This document shows positions 1-9,917 of a stretch of DNA of 64,000 bases, in pieces. Source of the stretch: Saccharothrix espanaensis DSM 44229. GTDB taxonomy: Bacteria; Actinomycetota; Actinomycetes; Mycobacteriales; Pseudonocardiaceae. A program made the position numbers and the translations under genes. A model generated the notes under the pieces. That model was not told the origin of the DNA and ran no database searches. It saw nothing but the letters and a program-made list of their open reading frames with translations. The stretch lies in the NCBI RefSeq assembly GCF_000328705.1, contig NC_019673.1, positions 1,674,001 to 1,738,000 of the forward strand, given 5' to 3'. Position 1 is the first letter of the stretch; each line of letters opens with the position of its first letter.

Positions 1-111
1 GTGGCGCTGGCGTTCTGGTACGTGTGGCTGTTGGTGATCGCCATCGTGGTGCTGCTGGTCATGGTGGGTGGACTGGTGTTCGAGTACCACACCGGGCCGA
101 ACCACGACTGA
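1..111 (+). CDS. small single-span membrane protein (possibly 5'-truncated)
   Basis: The frame opens with a GTG at the first base of the window and ends in TGA. It encodes 36 residues, or the C-terminus of a longer protein, since the frame is open at the window edge. Residues about 4-27 form one hydrophobic helix rich in Val, Leu and Ile, followed by a short polar tail ending EYHTGPNHD. No family is recognised. A GC-rich hairpin follows 20 bases after the stop. Confidence 0.5.
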   Translation: MALAFWYVWLLVIAIVVLLVMVGGLVFEYHTGPNHD

Positions 112-131
112 GGTTTCGTCGGGTTGTGCGG

Positions 132-160
132 GGCCGCCTCTCCGGTCGGGGGAGGCGGCC
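132..160. terminator. bidirectional hairpin terminator
   Basis: GGCCGCCTC and its exact reverse complement are separated by an 11-base loop. The hairpin lies between the end of the small membrane protein on the plus strand and the end of the acyltransferase on the minus strand, so it can serve both. There is no long T-run, as is usual in actinobacteria. Confidence 0.6.
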
Positions 161-197
161 TCTTCGGTGTTCGCGGGGTGTGCGGCGGCCGCCGGGG

Positions 198-872
198 TCA
201 GGCGGCCGCGTCGCCGGCGCCGGCCTGGTAGCGGTCCACGTAGTCCTGGCCGGACAGGTCCAGGATGCGGTAGACGATCTCGTCGGTGACCGAGCGCAGG
301 ACCGGCAGGGACTCGTGCATCCCGGCGTACCGGGAGAAGTCCAGCGGCGTGCCGAAGCGGATGGTCACCGGGCGGATGCGAGGCAGTTTCGCGTCCACCG
401 GCTGGACCTTGTCGGTGCCGATCAGGCCCACCGGGATGACCGGGGCACCGGACTCGAGCGCCATCCTGGCCACGCCGGTGCGGCCGCGGTGCAGGTTGCC
501 GTCCAGCGAGCGGGTGCCCTCGGGGTAGATCGCGAACGCGCCGCCGGAGGCCAGGATCCCGGCCGCGGTGTCCAGCGACGCCCTGGCGGCCCTCCCGATA
601 CCCCGGCGTACCGGAACGTGGCCCAGCGAGCCGAAGAAGTACCGGGACAGGGCTCCCTTGACGCCGGTGCCCTCGAAGTACTCGGCCTTCGCCAGGAACG
701 ACACCCGGCGGGGGACGACCATGGGGATCACGATGCTGTCGATGAACGACAGGTGGTTCGGGGCGAGGATCACCGGGCCGGTCGCCGGGATGTTCTCCAG
801 GCCCTCGACCTTCGGCCGCCAGAGAAGTCTCGCGGTGGGGGCCACCACCCGCTTCATCACCGTGTAGAGCAT
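198..872 (-). CDS. PlsC-family lysophospholipid acyltransferase
   Basis: Members of this family (LPLAT/AGPAT) acylate lysophosphatidic acid or a related lysolipid at the membrane. The 224-residue protein has the catalytic HX4D motif at His40-Asp45 (NHLSFID) and the glycerophosphate-binding YPEGTR motif at about 116-121. The start was placed at ATG 872 because family homology begins there; the open frame continues upstream without homology. It is the last gene of a minus-strand run after the NUDIX gene, with an 88-base gap. A related acyltransferase lies at 25344-26117 and shares the ESGAPVIP segment and the C-terminal SGQ(D/E)YVD motif. Substrate is not predictable from sequence. Confidence 0.87.
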   Translation of the reverse strand: MLYTVMKRVVAPTARLLWRPKVEGLENIPATGPVILAPNHLSFIDSIVIPMVVPRRVSFLAKAEYFEGTGVKGALSRYFFGSLGHVPVRRGIGRAARASLDTAAGILASGGAFAIYPEGTRSLDGNLHRGRTGVARMALESGAPVIPVGLIGTDKVQPVDAKLPRIRPVTIRFGTPLDFSRYAGMHESLPVLRSVTDEIVYRILDLSGQDYVDRYQAGAGDAAA

Positions 873-960
873 GGGAACAGCATCCACCCTCGTCGTTACC
901 GGGCAGTAAAAAGGTGGCTGAAACCTCAGCCGCGATCGGGGCGGACCGGGGGTTCGCCGG

Positions 961-1455
961 TCAGGGCCCGAGTGCGCGGGGGACGGCGGGCGGGCCATCG
1001 GCGATCAGTGCCGCCAGCGGTGTGGCCAGGTCGCGGGGCGAGAACAGGTCGTGGCCGCGGTAGCCGGCGATCTCCGGCAACGACCACCAGCGCAGGCCGT
1101 CGATGTGCTCGGCCGCCAACTCCTGGTCGGTCATCGCGCCACGCGGTGCGAACGACCGGACCCGCAGGAGGAAGTAGTCGTTGACCGCCCCGTCGTAGCC
1201 CGCCGCGTACCCCGGTCCCACGACCTGCTGACGCCACACCGGCAGCGGTTCGACGGCGGAGGCGACGGGCCCGACCTCCTCGTGCAGCTCGCGGCGCAGG
1301 GCCGCGAGCCGCGTCTCGCCGGGTTCGACGCCACCTCCGGGAGCGGCCCATACCACCGTCGCACCGGCCGGCCCGGGGATGGCGTGGCGGCAGAGGAGGA
1401 CGCGATCGTCCTCGTCCAGGACGATCGCGCGGACCGAGTGGCGCAGCTTCGTCAC
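961..1455 (-). CDS. NUDIX hydrolase
   Basis: The 164-residue protein carries a complete Nudix box at residues 41-63 (GGVEPGE, then RELHEEVG), so it should hydrolyse a nucleoside diphosphate linked to another moiety using Mg2+ or Mn2+. The substrate cannot be told from the box. The first residues ([20 protein letters not shown]) form the usual first strand of the fold. GTG 1455 starts only 4 bases after the trpD stop, so the two genes are probably co-transcribed. Confidence 0.85.
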   Translation of the reverse strand: MTKLRHSVRAIVLDEDDRVLLCRHAIPGPAGATVVWAAPGGGVEPGETRLAALRRELHEEVGPVASAVEPLPVWRQQVVGPGYAAGYDGAVNDYFLLRVRSFAPRGAMTDQELAAEHIDGLRWWSLPEIAGYRGHDLFSPRDLATPLAALIADGPPAVPRALGP

Positions 1456-1459
1456 CCGG

Positions 1460-2515
1460 TCAGCCCTCGGCCAGGTCTTCCTTCAGCTCGGTCGAGCGGG
1501 CGGCCCACCTGCGCAGCAGGTCGGCGGCCTGGCCGGAGTCGATCGCCTCGCCGGCTCGGCCCAGGGCCGCCGCGACGTCCGCGTGCAGGTCCTCGCTCAG
1601 GCCGGTGTGGGCCGCGATCGCTCCGGCGGCGTTGAGCAGCACGGCGTCGCGCACCGCTCCGGGCTTGCCGCCCACCAGGTCGCGGACGACCTCGGCGTTG
1701 AACGCCGCGTCGCCGCCGCGCAGGTCGTCGGGCAGCGCGGGAGCGATGCCCAGGGTGGCGGGGTCGAGGGTGGTCTCACGGACCTCGCCGTCCTGGGTCA
1801 CCCAGACGGTCGTGGTGGTCGTGGTGGTGATCTCGTCCAAGCCGTCGTCACCGCGCACGACCAGCGCCGTGTTGCCCCGCCGGGCGAAGACGCCCGCGAT
1901 CAGGGGGGCGGCGGCGGCGCGGGCGCAGCCGATCAGGCCCACCTCGGGCAGAGCCGGGTTGGTCAGGGGGCCCAGCAGGTTGAACGAGGTGGGGATGCCC
2001 AGCTCGCGGCGGGGGGCCAGGGTGTAGCGGAACGCCGGGTGGAAGACCGGGGCGAAGCAGAAGCCGATGCCCAGCTCCGCGACGGTCGCCTGGACGCCCA
2101 CCGGCGGCAGGTCGATCGCCACGCCGAGCGCTTCGAGGACGTCCGCCGTGCCGCACTTGGAGCTGGCCGCGCGGTTGCCGTGCTTCACGATCGGGACACC
2201 CGCCGCCGCCGTGACGATGGCCGCCATGGTGGAGATGTTCACCGAGTGCGAGTTGTCGCCGCCGGTGCCGACGATGTCCGCCGCGCGCCCCTCGACGGTG
2301 AACCGGCGGGCGTGCTTGAGCATCGCGCTCGCCAGGCCGTCGACCTCCTCCGGCGTCTCGCCCTTCGCCCTCAGGGCGACGGCGAAGCCGCCCACCTGGG
2401 CGGGGGTGGCCGCGCCGGACATGATCTGGTCCATCGCCCACGACGTGTCGCCCTCGGACAGGTCGACGCGGTCGATGAGCTGGTTGAGCAGTAACGGCCA
2501 GGTGCGCTCCGTCAT
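1460..2515 (-). CDS. trpD: anthranilate phosphoribosyltransferase
   Basis: Transfers the phosphoribosyl group of PRPP to anthranilate, the second step of tryptophan synthesis, in the cytoplasm. The 351-residue protein has the PRPP-binding GTGGD motif at 83-87 and the [12 protein letters not shown] segment at 111-122, both diagnostic of TrpD. The start at ATG 2515 is preceded by a G-rich Shine-Dalgarno and lies 5 bases from the stop of the receiver-like gene. The order ctaE / trpD matches Rv2193/Rv2192c of M. tuberculosis. An unusual run of seven threonines occurs at 230-236, encoded by ACC/ACG repeats, where relatives have a less repetitive segment. Confidence 0.95.
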   Translation of the reverse strand: MTERTWPLLLNQLIDRVDLSEGDTSWAMDQIMSGAATPAQVGGFAVALRAKGETPEEVDGLASAMLKHARRFTVEGRAADIVGTGGDNSHSVNISTMAAIVTAAAGVPIVKHGNRAASSKCGTADVLEALGVAIDLPPVGVQATVAELGIGFCFAPVFHPAFRYTLAPRRELGIPTSFNLLGPLTNPALPEVGLIGCARAAAAPLIAGVFARRGNTALVVRGDDGLDEITTTTTTTVWVTQDGEVRETTLDPATLGIAPALPDDLRGGDAAFNAEVVRDLVGGKPGAVRDAVLLNAAGAIAAHTGLSEDLHADVAAALGRAGEAIDSGQAADLLRRWAARSTELKEDLAEG

Positions 2516-2520
2516 CGTGC

Positions 2521-2931
2521 TCACCCCCGCACTACGGGCACGGACGTCGAGCGCAGGACCTCGGCCACCGTCTCGGCGGCGGCCAGCGGGTCCAACGGGT
2601 GGACCAGCACGGCGTCCGCCTGCGACCACGTCGCCAGCCACCGGTCGTCCTTGCGGCGGACCGCCACCACGATCGGGGGACAGTCGGTGATCTCGTTCTT
2701 CAGCTGCCGGGACAGGCCCATGCCACCGGTGGGCTGCGCCTCGCCGTCGAGGATGGCCAGGTCGACGTTGCCGCCGTCCATCTCGTAGAGGACGTCGGCG
2801 ATCGTGCCCAGCTCCAGGTACTCCACCCGGCCCAGGTCCGGGGCCGGCCTGCGGCCCACCGCAGTGATGATCGTCTCACGCACCTCGGGGCGGTGGCTGA
2901 ACACCAGGATCCTGGTCGTCTGCGTGCTCAT
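2521..2931 (-). CDS. receiver-like (pseudo-receiver) protein
   Basis: A 136-residue single domain resembling a CheY-type receiver: an ILVFSH first strand, an LAILDGE strand 3 with a conserved Asp in the phosphoacceptor position, and [14 protein letters not shown] strands 4 and 5. The acidic pair expected after strand 1 is replaced by Ser-His, and the Lys of the usual KP motif is His, so classical phosphorylation is doubtful. No output domain is present. A GGAGG sequence 9 bases upstream supports ATG 2931. It precedes trpD by 5 bases, implying one operon. Function is unknown. Confidence 0.7.
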   Translation of the reverse strand: MSTQTTRILVFSHRPEVRETIITAVGRRPAPDLGRVEYLELGTIADVLYEMDGGNVDLAILDGEAQPTGGMGLSRQLKNEITDCPPIVVAVRRKDDRWLATWSQADAVLVHPLDPLAAAETVAEVLRSTSVPVVRG

Positions 2932-2986
2932 CTGCGTGATCCTCCGGCGGGTCGGGTGCCAGGTTGGGTGATGCTATCGGGCTCGC

Positions 2987-3385
2987 CTATGCGGACCCTT
3001 GCGGGACCTGGAGAGCGTCCCAGCCGATCCAGTCGCCGCCCAGCCGCTGGGCCAGGCTCGCCATCCGCGAACGCTCCTGAGCGCACGACAGGGTGGTCAG
3101 GACCTGGACCCGCAGGGCGTGGGCCGGGTCGCCGGCGGCGAGCGTCCAGCCGTCCGGCCCCAGCAGTTCCCGCGCGCGTTCTACCTGGTCAGGGGGCAGT
3201 GCCAGGTGGTGCCGCAGGACGGCGGGCGCGTCCTGGCGTAGTCTTGTTGATCTTGCGAGGACCGCCGAGTCGGCCTCGGCGAAGTCGAAGGCCTCGGCGA
3301 CGACCACCAGGCCCGGCGTGTCGACCGCCAGGGGTGGTCCACCCCTCCGCCTCCGGCGATCGCGCAACCGGCGCAACAACCCCAT
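2987..3385 (-). CDS. conserved hypothetical actinobacterial protein next to ctaE
   Basis: A 132-residue soluble protein with a very basic start (MGLLRRLRDRRRRRGG) followed by an acidic, mixed alpha/beta body (VVVAEAFDFAEADSAVL, QERSRMASLAQRLGGDW). I do not recognise the family with certainty; a resemblance to RraB-like folds is only an impression. ATG 3385 is chosen because a GTGAGG Shine-Dalgarno sits just upstream and the basic segment follows; a longer frame to 3484 would overlap ctaE. It is transcribed away from ctaE. Confidence 0.55.
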   Translation of the reverse strand: MGLLRRLRDRRRRRGGPPLAVDTPGLVVVAEAFDFAEADSAVLARSTRLRQDAPAVLRHHLALPPDQVERARELLGPDGWTLAAGDPAHALRVQVLTTLSCAQERSRMASLAQRLGGDWIGWDALQVPQGSA

Positions 3386-3477
3386 GACCACCTCACCGCC
3401 TGTGTGACCAGGATGACCTGCCGGACAGCTCCGGACCCGATGGGCGGAGCGAAAACCTGCAAGCAATAATGCGTCGT

Positions 3478-4077
3478 GTGACAACGGCAGCGCCCTCCAT
3501 CGGCCAGCGCGTGCACTCGCTGAACCGCCCGAACATGGTCAGCGTCGGCACGATCGTCTGGCTGTCCAGTGAGCTCATGTTCTTCGCGGGTCTCTTCGCC
3601 ATGTTCTTCACGGTGAAGGCCCAGAACGAAGGGCCATGGCCCCCGGCACCGACGCACCTGAACGTGCCCTACGCACTGTTCTTCACGATCATCCTCGTGG
3701 CCTCGTCGTTCACGTGCCAGTGGGGCGTGTTCGCCGCGGAGCGAGGTGATGTCTTCGGTCTGCGTCGGTGGTACCTCGTGACGCTGATCATGGGCGCCAT
3801 CTTCGTCGGCGGTCAGGCGGGCGAGTACGTGACCCTCGTCGAGGAGGGGACCTCGATCCCCGGCTCGGCGTACGGCACCGTCTTCTTCCTGACGACCGGT
3901 TTCCACGGTCTGCACGTGATCGGTGGTCTGATCGCGTTCGGCTACCTGCTGGTCCGCACGAAGCTGAGCAAGTTCACGCCGGCTCAGGCGACCTCGGCGA
4001 TCGTCGTGTCGTACTACTGGCACTTCGTGGACGTCGTCTGGATCGGCTTGTTCGCCGTCATCTACATCGTGCCCTGA
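3478..4077 (+). CDS. ctaE: cytochrome c oxidase subunit III
   Basis: Subunit III of the aa3-type cytochrome c oxidase in the cytoplasmic membrane. The 199-residue protein has five predicted membrane spans and the family start [15 protein letters not shown] followed by [23 protein letters not shown] 3478 was preferred to ATG 3469 because actinobacterial CtaE proteins normally begin at this point; there is no clear Shine-Dalgarno, so a leaderless message is possible. It heads the ctaE-qcrCAB cluster that encodes parts of the bc1-aa3 supercomplex, with a 47-base gap to qcrC. Confidence 0.95.
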   Translation: MTTAAPSIGQRVHSLNRPNMVSVGTIVWLSSELMFFAGLFAMFFTVKAQNEGPWPPAPTHLNVPYALFFTIILVASSFTCQWGVFAAERGDVFGLRRWYLVTLIMGAIFVGGQAGEYVTLVEEGTSIPGSAYGTVFFLTTGFHGLHVIGGLIAFGYLLVRTKLSKFTPAQATSAIVVSYYWHFVDVVWIGLFAVIYIVP

Positions 4078-4124
4078 CGGCCGGCACGAACCCCGAACTC
4101 ACACCAGCAAGGGTTGCCGCACAC

Positions 4125-4934
4125 ATGACCACCAACACCACACGGGCCCGGAAGCGCAGCACCAAGTTGCGCAGGCGGATCTCGGGCCTCCTCGCGCTGG
4201 GCTTCGCGCTGCTGTCCGCGGGCTTCCTGTTCAGCGCGCTCGCGCCGCAGCCGCAGACCGCGCAGGCGCAGGACGACCCGGCCCAGGTGCGGCTGGGCGA
4301 GCAGCTCTACAACAACACGTGCATCTCCTGCCACGGCAAGAACCTCGACGGCGTCGAGGACCGCGGCCCGAGCCTGATCGGCGTGGGCGAGGCGGCCGTG
4401 TACTTCCAGGTCTCCTCCGGCCGGATGCCGATGGCCCGCCAGGAGGCCCAGGCCCTGCGCAAGCCCCCGGTGTTCACCGCGGCGGAGATCGACGCGCTCG
4501 GCGCGTTCATCCAGTCCCGCGGCGCGGGTCCGCAGACCCCCGAGGAGCGCGGTGAGGCGCTGCGCGGCGAGGACCCGGCCCGCGGTGGCGAGCTGTTCCG
4601 GCTCAACTGCGCGGCGTGCCACAACTTCACCGGTCGCGGCGGGGCGCTGTCGTCCGGCAAGTTCGCACCCGAGCTCGACGGCGTGACCGAGGAGCAGATC
4701 TACACGGCGATGCTCACCGGTCCGCAGAACATGCCGAAGTTCTCCGACCGGCAGCTCACGCCGGAGGAGAAGAAGGACATCATCGCGTACATCAAGTCGG
4801 TGACCGACGGGAACAACAACCCCGGCGGCGCCCCCCTCGGCGGCCTCGGGCCGGTATCGGAGGGTCTGATCGCGTTCATCGTGGGTATCGCCGCCCTGAT
4901 CGGCGTGACCCTCTGGATCGGAGCCAAGGCATGA
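4125..4934 (+). CDS. qcrC: menaquinol-cytochrome c reductase, dihaem cytochrome c subunit
   Basis: Carries electrons from the bc1 complex directly to the aa3 oxidase on the outer membrane face, replacing soluble cytochrome c. The 269-residue protein has an N-terminal signal/anchor at about 18-40, two CxxCH haem c sites (Cys66-His70, Cys162-His166), Met-containing ligand segments (SGRMPMAR and QNMPKF) and a C-terminal membrane span at about 245-265. The two-haem arrangement is the actinobacterial type. Its TGA overlaps the qcrA start (ATGA). Confidence 0.96.
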   Translation: MTTNTTRARKRSTKLRRRISGLLALGFALLSAGFLFSALAPQPQTAQAQDDPAQVRLGEQLYNNTCISCHGKNLDGVEDRGPSLIGVGEAAVYFQVSSGRMPMARQEAQALRKPPVFTAAEIDALGAFIQSRGAGPQTPEERGEALRGEDPARGGELFRLNCAACHNFTGRGGALSSGKFAPELDGVTEEQIYTAMLTGPQNMPKFSDRQLTPEEKKDIIAYIKSVTDGNNNPGGAPLGGLGPVSEGLIAFIVGIAALIGVTLWIGAKA

Positions 4935-6055
4935 GCGGCGACAAGCCGAACAACGTGCCCGACGAGGCCGAACTCGCCGGGATGAGCCGGGACGAGCTGG
5001 TCAGGCTCGGTACCGACCTGGACGGCGTCGAGCTGGTCCACTACGAGGAGCGGTGGCCGGTCAAGGGCACCCGCGCGGAGCGGCGCGCGGAACGCGCCGT
5101 CGCGATGTGGTTCCTCATCGCCGCGCTCTCCGGTGTGGCGTTCCTCGCCGCGTTCCTGTTCTGGCCGTGGAAGTACCAGGACTCGAACTCCGCCGGGCAC
5201 TTCGTCTACAGCCTGTACACGCCGATCATCGGCGCGACGCTGGGGCTGTCCATCCTGGCGCTGGGCGTGGGCGCGCTGGCCTACACCAAGAAGTTCATCC
5301 CGGAGGAGCTGGCCGTCCAGCAGCGCCACGACGGCGGCTCGACGGAGGTCGACAAGGCGACCGTGCTGGCGGAGCTGGCCGACGCCGGCGAGCGCTCGAC
5401 CCTGGGCCGCCGGTCGCTGATCAAGCGGACCGCGGGCCTGGGCGCGGGCGTGTTCGGCCTGGGCGTGCTGGCCGTGCCGCTCGGCGGCCTGATCAAGAAC
5501 CCGTGGGCCGACAGCGAGTCCAAGGACTCGCTCTGGCACACCGGCTGGAAGCCCGAGAACGGCGAGAAGATCTACCTGCGCCGCAGCACCGGCCGGATGC
5601 ACGAGATCGCGCTGGTGCGCCCGGAGGACCTGGACGCCGGCGGTTTCGAAACGGTGTTCCCGTTCCGCGAGTCGGAGCGCGGCAACGAAGAAGCCCTGGT
5701 CGCGGCCATGAAGCGGGCCGACAACCCGGTCATGCTGATCCGGCTGCGCCCCGGCCAGCAGGTCATCAAGCGGGACGGCCAGGAGGACTTCAACTACGGC
5801 GACTTCTACGCCTACTCGAAGATCTGCACCCACCTGGGCTGCCCGACCTCGCTGTACGAGCAGCAGACCGGTCTCCTGCTCTGCCCGTGCCACCAGTCGC
5901 AGTTCGACGTCTTCCACTACGGCAAGCCGCGGTTCGGTCCGGCGACCCGCGCCCTTCCCCAACTACCGATCACGGTGGACGAAGAGGGATACTTGATTGC
6001 CCGCAGCGACTTCATCGAGGCTGTGGGTCCGGCGTTCTGGGAGCGTAAGTCATGA
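4931..6055 (+). CDS. qcrA: menaquinol-cytochrome c reductase Rieske iron-sulfur subunit
   Basis: The Rieske [2Fe-2S] subunit takes an electron from menaquinol. The 374-residue protein has an acidic N-terminus, membrane spans at about 57-77, 95-118 and 160-182, and a C-terminal Rieske domain with CTHLGC (299-304) and CPCH (318-321); ligands are Cys299, His301, Cys318 and His321, with Cys304 and Cys320 as the disulfide pair. Three spans instead of one is the actinobacterial form. It overlaps both qcrC and qcrB by ATGA. Confidence 0.96.
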   Translation: MSGDKPNNVPDEAELAGMSRDELVRLGTDLDGVELVHYEERWPVKGTRAERRAERAVAMWFLIAALSGVAFLAAFLFWPWKYQDSNSAGHFVYSLYTPIIGATLGLSILALGVGALAYTKKFIPEELAVQQRHDGGSTEVDKATVLAELADAGERSTLGRRSLIKRTAGLGAGVFGLGVLAVPLGGLIKNPWADSESKDSLWHTGWKPENGEKIYLRRSTGRMHEIALVRPEDLDAGGFETVFPFRESERGNEEALVAAMKRADNPVMLIRLRPGQQVIKRDGQEDFNYGDFYAYSKICTHLGCPTSLYEQQTGLLLCPCHQSQFDVFHYGKPRFGPATRALPQLPITVDEEGYLIARSDFIEAVGPAFWERKS

Positions 6056-7722
6056 GCGGCATCACCACGCCGACCAAGCGGCGCAACGCCGCCGCCAGGG
6101 TGGCGGGCGGGGCCGCGAAGTGGGCTGACGACCGGTTCCACATGGCCGGTGGCATCCGCAGGCAGATCAACAAGGTCTTCCCGACCCACTGGTCGTTCCT
6201 GCTCGGCGAGATCGCGCTGTACAGCTTCATCATCCTGCTGCTGTCCGGCACGTACCTGGCGCTGTTCTTCGACCCCTCCATGGCGGAGGTCGTCTACCAC
6301 GGCAGCGGCCCGAACATGAACAACATGGAGATGTCGCGGGCGTTCGAGTCGACGCTCCAGATCTCCTTCGACGTGCGCGGCGGCCTGTTCGTCCGCCAGG
6401 TCCACCACTGGGCCGCGCTGCTGTTCATGGCCGCGATCGTGATCCACATGTTCCGGATCTTCTTCACCGGCGCGTTCCGCCGGCCGCGGGAGATCAACTG
6501 GGTCATCGGCATCGTGCTGTTCATGCTGGGCGCGATCGAGGGCTTCCTCGGCTACTCGCTGCCCGACGACCTGCTCTCCGGCACCGGCCTGCGGGTGATG
6601 GCGGCCCTGCTGATCTCGTTCCCGGTGGTCGGCACCTGGATCAACTGGCTGGCCTTCGGCGGCGAGTTCCCCGGCACGGAGATCATCCCGCGCCTCTACA
6701 CGCTGCACATCCTGGTCATCCCGGCCATCATCCTGGCGCTCATCGCGGTCCACCTGGGTCTGGTCTGGTACCAGAAGCACACCCAGTTCCCCGGTGTCGG
6801 GCGCAAGGAGACCAACGTCGTCGGCGTGCGCATCATGCCGGTGTTCGCGGCCAAGGGCGGCGGCTTCTTCGCGGTCGTGGTCGCGGTCACCGCGATCATG
6901 GGCGGCGTCTTCCAGATCAACCCGATCTGGAACATCGGCCCGTACAACCCGTCCCAGGTCTCGGCGGGCTCGCAGCCCGACTGGTACATGGGCTGGACCG
7001 ACGGCCTGGTCCGGGTCTGGCCCGCCTGGGAGATGTACCTGGGCGACTACACGATCCCGGCGCCGTTCTGGCCGTTCCTGCTGGGCCTGCCGCTGCTGAC
7101 CGGCATCGCGGCGGTCTACCCGTGGATCGAGCGCAAGCTGACCAAGGACTACGCGCACCACAACCTGCTCCAGCGCCCGCGTGACGTGCCGGTCCGGACG
7201 TCGCTCGGCGTCATGGCCATCTCGTACTTCATGGTCCTGCTGGTGATGGGCGCGAACGACATCTTCGCGTACAAGTTCGACATCTCGTTGAACGCGACGA
7301 CGTGGATGGGCCGCATCGGCATGCTGGTCATCCCGCCGGTGGCGTACTTCCTCACCTACCGGATCTGCATCGGCCTGCAGCGGGCCGACCGCGAGGTGCT
7401 GGAGCACGGCGTGGAGACGGGCATCATCAAGCGCCTGCCGCACGGCGAGTTCATCGAGCTGCACCAGCCGCTCGGCCCGGTGGACGACCACGGCCACCCG
7501 CTGCCGCTGGCCTACCAGGGCGCTCCGGTGCCGAAGAAGATGAACAAGCTCGGGTCGGCGGGCCACCCCGTGCCCGGCAGCTTCCTGACGCCGGACGCCC
7601 CGGAGGAGACCGCGGCACTGGCGCGGGCGCGCCACGACGCCGGTCACCCGAAGACGGCGCTGACCGGCGAGAACAAGCCCTCGGACGAACTGGCGGGCAA
7701 GCCCGCCCAGCCCGAGGACTGA
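6052..7722 (+). CDS. qcrB: menaquinol-cytochrome c reductase cytochrome b subunit
   Basis: The membrane core of the bc1 complex, holding haems bL and bH and the quinol sites. The 556-residue protein has the b6-type core with paired haem-ligand histidines ([10 protein letters not shown] and the later [16 protein letters not shown] helix), the QoSite-type PDWYMGW segment and a long hydrophilic C-terminal extension of about 120 residues typical of actinobacteria. In mycobacteria this protein is the target of imidazopyridine-type inhibitors. Last gene of the cluster; a strong hairpin follows. Confidence 0.97.
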   Translation: MSGITTPTKRRNAAARVAGGAAKWADDRFHMAGGIRRQINKVFPTHWSFLLGEIALYSFIILLLSGTYLALFFDPSMAEVVYHGSGPNMNNMEMSRAFESTLQISFDVRGGLFVRQVHHWAALLFMAAIVIHMFRIFFTGAFRRPREINWVIGIVLFMLGAIEGFLGYSLPDDLLSGTGLRVMAALLISFPVVGTWINWLAFGGEFPGTEIIPRLYTLHILVIPAIILALIAVHLGLVWYQKHTQFPGVGRKETNVVGVRIMPVFAAKGGGFFAVVVAVTAIMGGVFQINPIWNIGPYNPSQVSAGSQPDWYMGWTDGLVRVWPAWEMYLGDYTIPAPFWPFLLGLPLLTGIAAVYPWIERKLTKDYAHHNLLQRPRDVPVRTSLGVMAISYFMVLLVMGANDIFAYKFDISLNATTWMGRIGMLVIPPVAYFLTYRICIGLQRADREVLEHGVETGIIKRLPHGEFIELHQPLGPVDDHGHPLPLAYQGAPVPKKMNKLGSAGHPVPGSFLTPDAPEETAALARARHDAGHPKTALTGENKPSDELAGKPAQPED

Positions 7723-7737
7723 CCGGCACGCGAAAGC

Positions 7738-7767
7738 GGCCCCCGTACCCGGAAGGGTGCGGGGGCC
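7738..7767. terminator. hairpin terminator after qcrB
   Basis: GGCCCCCGTACCC pairs with GGGTGCGGGGGCC (one G-T wobble) around a GGAA loop. It lies between the convergent ends of qcrB and the RAM-domain gene and probably ends both transcripts. Confidence 0.8.
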
Positions 7768-7793
7768 GTTCTCGCGCGCTCAGTCGGTGGTCG

Positions 7794-8078
7794 TCAGTTG
7801 TCGTCCAGGCCGACGGAGAAGGCGGCTTCGGTGTCGCGCTTGGAGTACGAGCGGAACGAGATGTGGGTGTCGGTGTTGAGCACGCCGGGCACCTTGGAGA
7901 TGTGGCCGGGCACCAGCTCGGCCAGCTCCTCGTGCCGGGCCACCTTCACCAGGGCGATCAGGTCCACATCGCCCGCGCACGAGTAGACCTCGGTGACGCC
8001 TTCGATGTCGGCGATCGCCTGCGCCGCGTCCGGGATGGTTTCGGCGGCGGCCTGGATCAACACGATCGCGGTGATCAC
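7794..8078 (-). CDS. stand-alone Lrp/AsnC ligand-binding (RAM) domain protein
   Basis: A 94-residue protein consisting only of the alpha/beta RAM domain of Lrp/AsnC regulators (ITAIVLIQ, GVTEVYSCAGDVDLIALVKV, GVLNTDTHISF); no helix-turn-helix precedes it. Such small proteins form oligomers that bind amino acids and may modulate full-length Lrp proteins. GTG 8078 is supported by AGGAGG five bases upstream. An apparent long open frame continuing upstream over the neighbouring genes has no homology and is a high-GC artefact. Confidence 0.85.
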   Translation of the reverse strand: MITAIVLIQAAAETIPDAAQAIADIEGVTEVYSCAGDVDLIALVKVARHEELAELVPGHISKVPGVLNTDTHISFRSYSKRDTEAAFSVGLDDN

Positions 8079-8113
8079 AGCGTCCTCCTCGTCAAGGTCG
8101 GGGTGCCCACATG

Positions 8114-9829
8114 CTAGTGGCCCGTGATCCGGTACTGGTCGCGGCCGGCCTCGGCGCGCTGCACCCAGCCCCGCCACGCCCCGGCCGACGCCGCGGGTGA
8201 GGTCCACGGCTGGTCGCAGTGCACCAGCCGGGTGCCCGGCCGGTCCAGCCAGCGCAGGACCACCGCCGTCTCCTCCGGCGGCGCGCCGCGCAGCGGGCCG
8301 TCGTCGGGCAGGACCGTTTCGGCGGCGGCGACCAGGTTCGCCACGACCGGCATCGGGGGCACGCCCCGGCGGGCCACCCCGGCCGACGCCAGCCGGCCGT
8401 GCCGGACCACGGCGAACTCCCAGCCGCGTTCGCCGTCGGGGCGGGCGGCGACGAGCTCGGGCAGCGCCGCGAGGCCGGCCAGGCGCTGGCCCCGGTCCAG
8501 CGCCCGGACCAGGCCGGAGAGCCGGTCGCGGTGGGTGGCGGCGTCCTCGAAGCGGTGTGCGCCGGACAGGTCCTCCAGATGGGCGGCCATGCCGCGGAAC
8601 GGGGTGGCGTCGCGGCCGGCGACCAGGTCGCGCAGCGCCGTCACGGCGGGCCGGTACTCCTCGACGGACTGCCTGCCCGCGCACGGCGCCTTGCAGCGGC
8701 CGAGTTCGAACAGGGCGCACGGCGTGCCGGTCGGGTTGCGCGCCGGGATCCGTTGCGCGCACGCCCGCACCGGCACGGCGTCCTGCAGGGCGTCCTGGGC
8801 GGCCTCGGCCTGCCGCCGGGACCGGAACGGGCCGATGGCACCCGCGCGCGGCGTGCGGACCAGGGAGAGGCGCGGGAACGGCTCGTCGGTGAGGGTGAGC
8901 CACCACCAGCCGCCCTGGTTCTTGGAACGGCGGTTGTAGGCGGGTTTGTGCGCGGTGAGCAGCCGGAGCTCGCGGACCTCGGCCTCCAGCGGGTGCGCGC
9001 ACTCGACCGCGTCCACCCGCACGGCCAGCGAGACCATCTCGCGCAGCCGCTTGCGCCCCTCCGACGCGGTGAAGTACTGCCGCACCCGCCTGCGGAGGTC
9101 CGAAGCGGTGCCCACGTACAGGACCTCCTCGGACGGGCCGCGGAACAGGTACACGCCCGGCGTGGACGGCAGGTGCGTGGCCAGTTCGCGCTTGCGGCGC
9201 TGCGCGGGCGTCACCTCGGGGAGGTAGGCCAGCAGCTCTTCGAGCGAGTGCACGCCGACCGACCCGACCCGCTCCAGCAGGTGGTGCAGCACCTCGACGG
9301 TGGCCTGCGCGTCGACCAGCGCCCGGTGGTTGGGGGTGGTGCCGATCCGGAACAGCTGGGCCAGCGCGGACAGCCGGCAGCTGGGGGCCTCGTCGCGGGT
9401 CAGCACCCGGCGGGCCAGCTTGACCGTGCACACGACGCTCGGCTTGGGCCAGTGGTAGCCGTGCCGCTCGCAGGCGGCCTTGACGAAGCCGACGTCGAAG
9501 CCGGAGTTGTGCGCGACCAGCACCGACCCGGCGGCGAACTCCAGGAACGCGGGCAGCACGGTCGCCAGCCGGGGCGCCCCGGTGACCATGAGCTGGGTGA
9601 TCCCGGTCAGCGCGACGATCTGCGGCGGGATGCCGCGCTCGGGGTCGACCAGGGTGGAGAACGTGCCGAGCACCCGGCCGCCGCGCACCTTGACCGCGCC
9701 GATCTCGGTGATCGTGTCGGCGTTGGCGCTGCCGCCGGTGGTCTCCAGGTCGAACACGACGAACGTGGTGTCGCGCAACGGGGTGCCGAGCTCGTCGAAG
9801 GAGAGCTGGGCGGCAGGGGCGGTACTCAT
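8114..9829 (-). CDS. DEDDh 3'-5' exonuclease fused to a UvrC/Cho-like GIY-YIG nuclease
   Basis: The 571-residue protein joins two nuclease modules. Residues about 22-185 are a DnaQ/PolC-type proofreading exonuclease with DLETTG (Asp27, Glu29), HNSGFD and NHRALVDA (His168, Asp173). Residues about 223-305 are a GIY-YIG endonuclease domain (GVYLFRG, LYVGTASDLRRRVRQY), followed by a UvrC-like region with a Cys-rich CALFELGRCKAPCAG segment. M. tuberculosis Rv2191, also next to trpD, has this architecture. A DNA-repair role is inferred. A -10 (TACCGT) 8 bases before ATG 9829 suggests a leaderless message. Confidence 0.88.
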   Translation of the reverse strand: MSTAPAAQLSFDELGTPLRDTTFVVFDLETTGGSANADTITEIGAVKVRGGRVLGTFSTLVDPERGIPPQIVALTGITQLMVTGAPRLATVLPAFLEFAAGSVLVAHNSGFDVGFVKAACERHGYHWPKPSVVCTVKLARRVLTRDEAPSCRLSALAQLFRIGTTPNHRALVDAQATVEVLHHLLERVGSVGVHSLEELLAYLPEVTPAQRRKRELATHLPSTPGVYLFRGPSEEVLYVGTASDLRRRVRQYFTASEGRKRLREMVSLAVRVDAVECAHPLEAEVRELRLLTAHKPAYNRRSKNQGGWWWLTLTDEPFPRLSLVRTPRAGAIGPFRSRRQAEAAQDALQDAVPVRACAQRIPARNPTGTPCALFELGRCKAPCAGRQSVEEYRPAVTALRDLVAGRDATPFRGMAAHLEDLSGAHRFEDAATHRDRLSGLVRALDRGQRLAGLAALPELVAARPDGERGWEFAVVRHGRLASAGVARRGVPPMPVVANLVAAAETVLPDDGPLRGAPPEETAVVLRWLDRPGTRLVHCDQPWTSPAASAGAWRGWVQRAEAGRDQYRITGH

Positions 9830-9837
9830 CGCGGAGC

Positions 9838-9843
9838 ACGGTA
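9838..9843 (-). promoter_or_regulatory. -10 hexamer TACCGT, exonuclease gene
   Basis: TACCGT on the minus strand ends 8 bases before the ATG at 9829, the spacing expected for a leaderless transcript. There is no Shine-Dalgarno between it and the start. Called from sequence pattern only. Confidence 0.4.
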
Positions 9844-9905
9844 ACGACCAGGTACGACATTTCCGACGCGAATGGCGACGGAGGGGTGGTGCTGCGTACC
9901 TGCCG

Positions 9906-9911
9906 TAGCCT
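9906..9911 (+). promoter_or_regulatory. -10 hexamer TAGCCT, NYN-domain gene
   Basis: TAGCCT ends 6 bases before GTG 9918, consistent with transcription starting at the start codon. It faces away from the exonuclease promoter about 65 bases away. Confidence 0.5.
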
Positions 9912-9917
9912 GTACGG

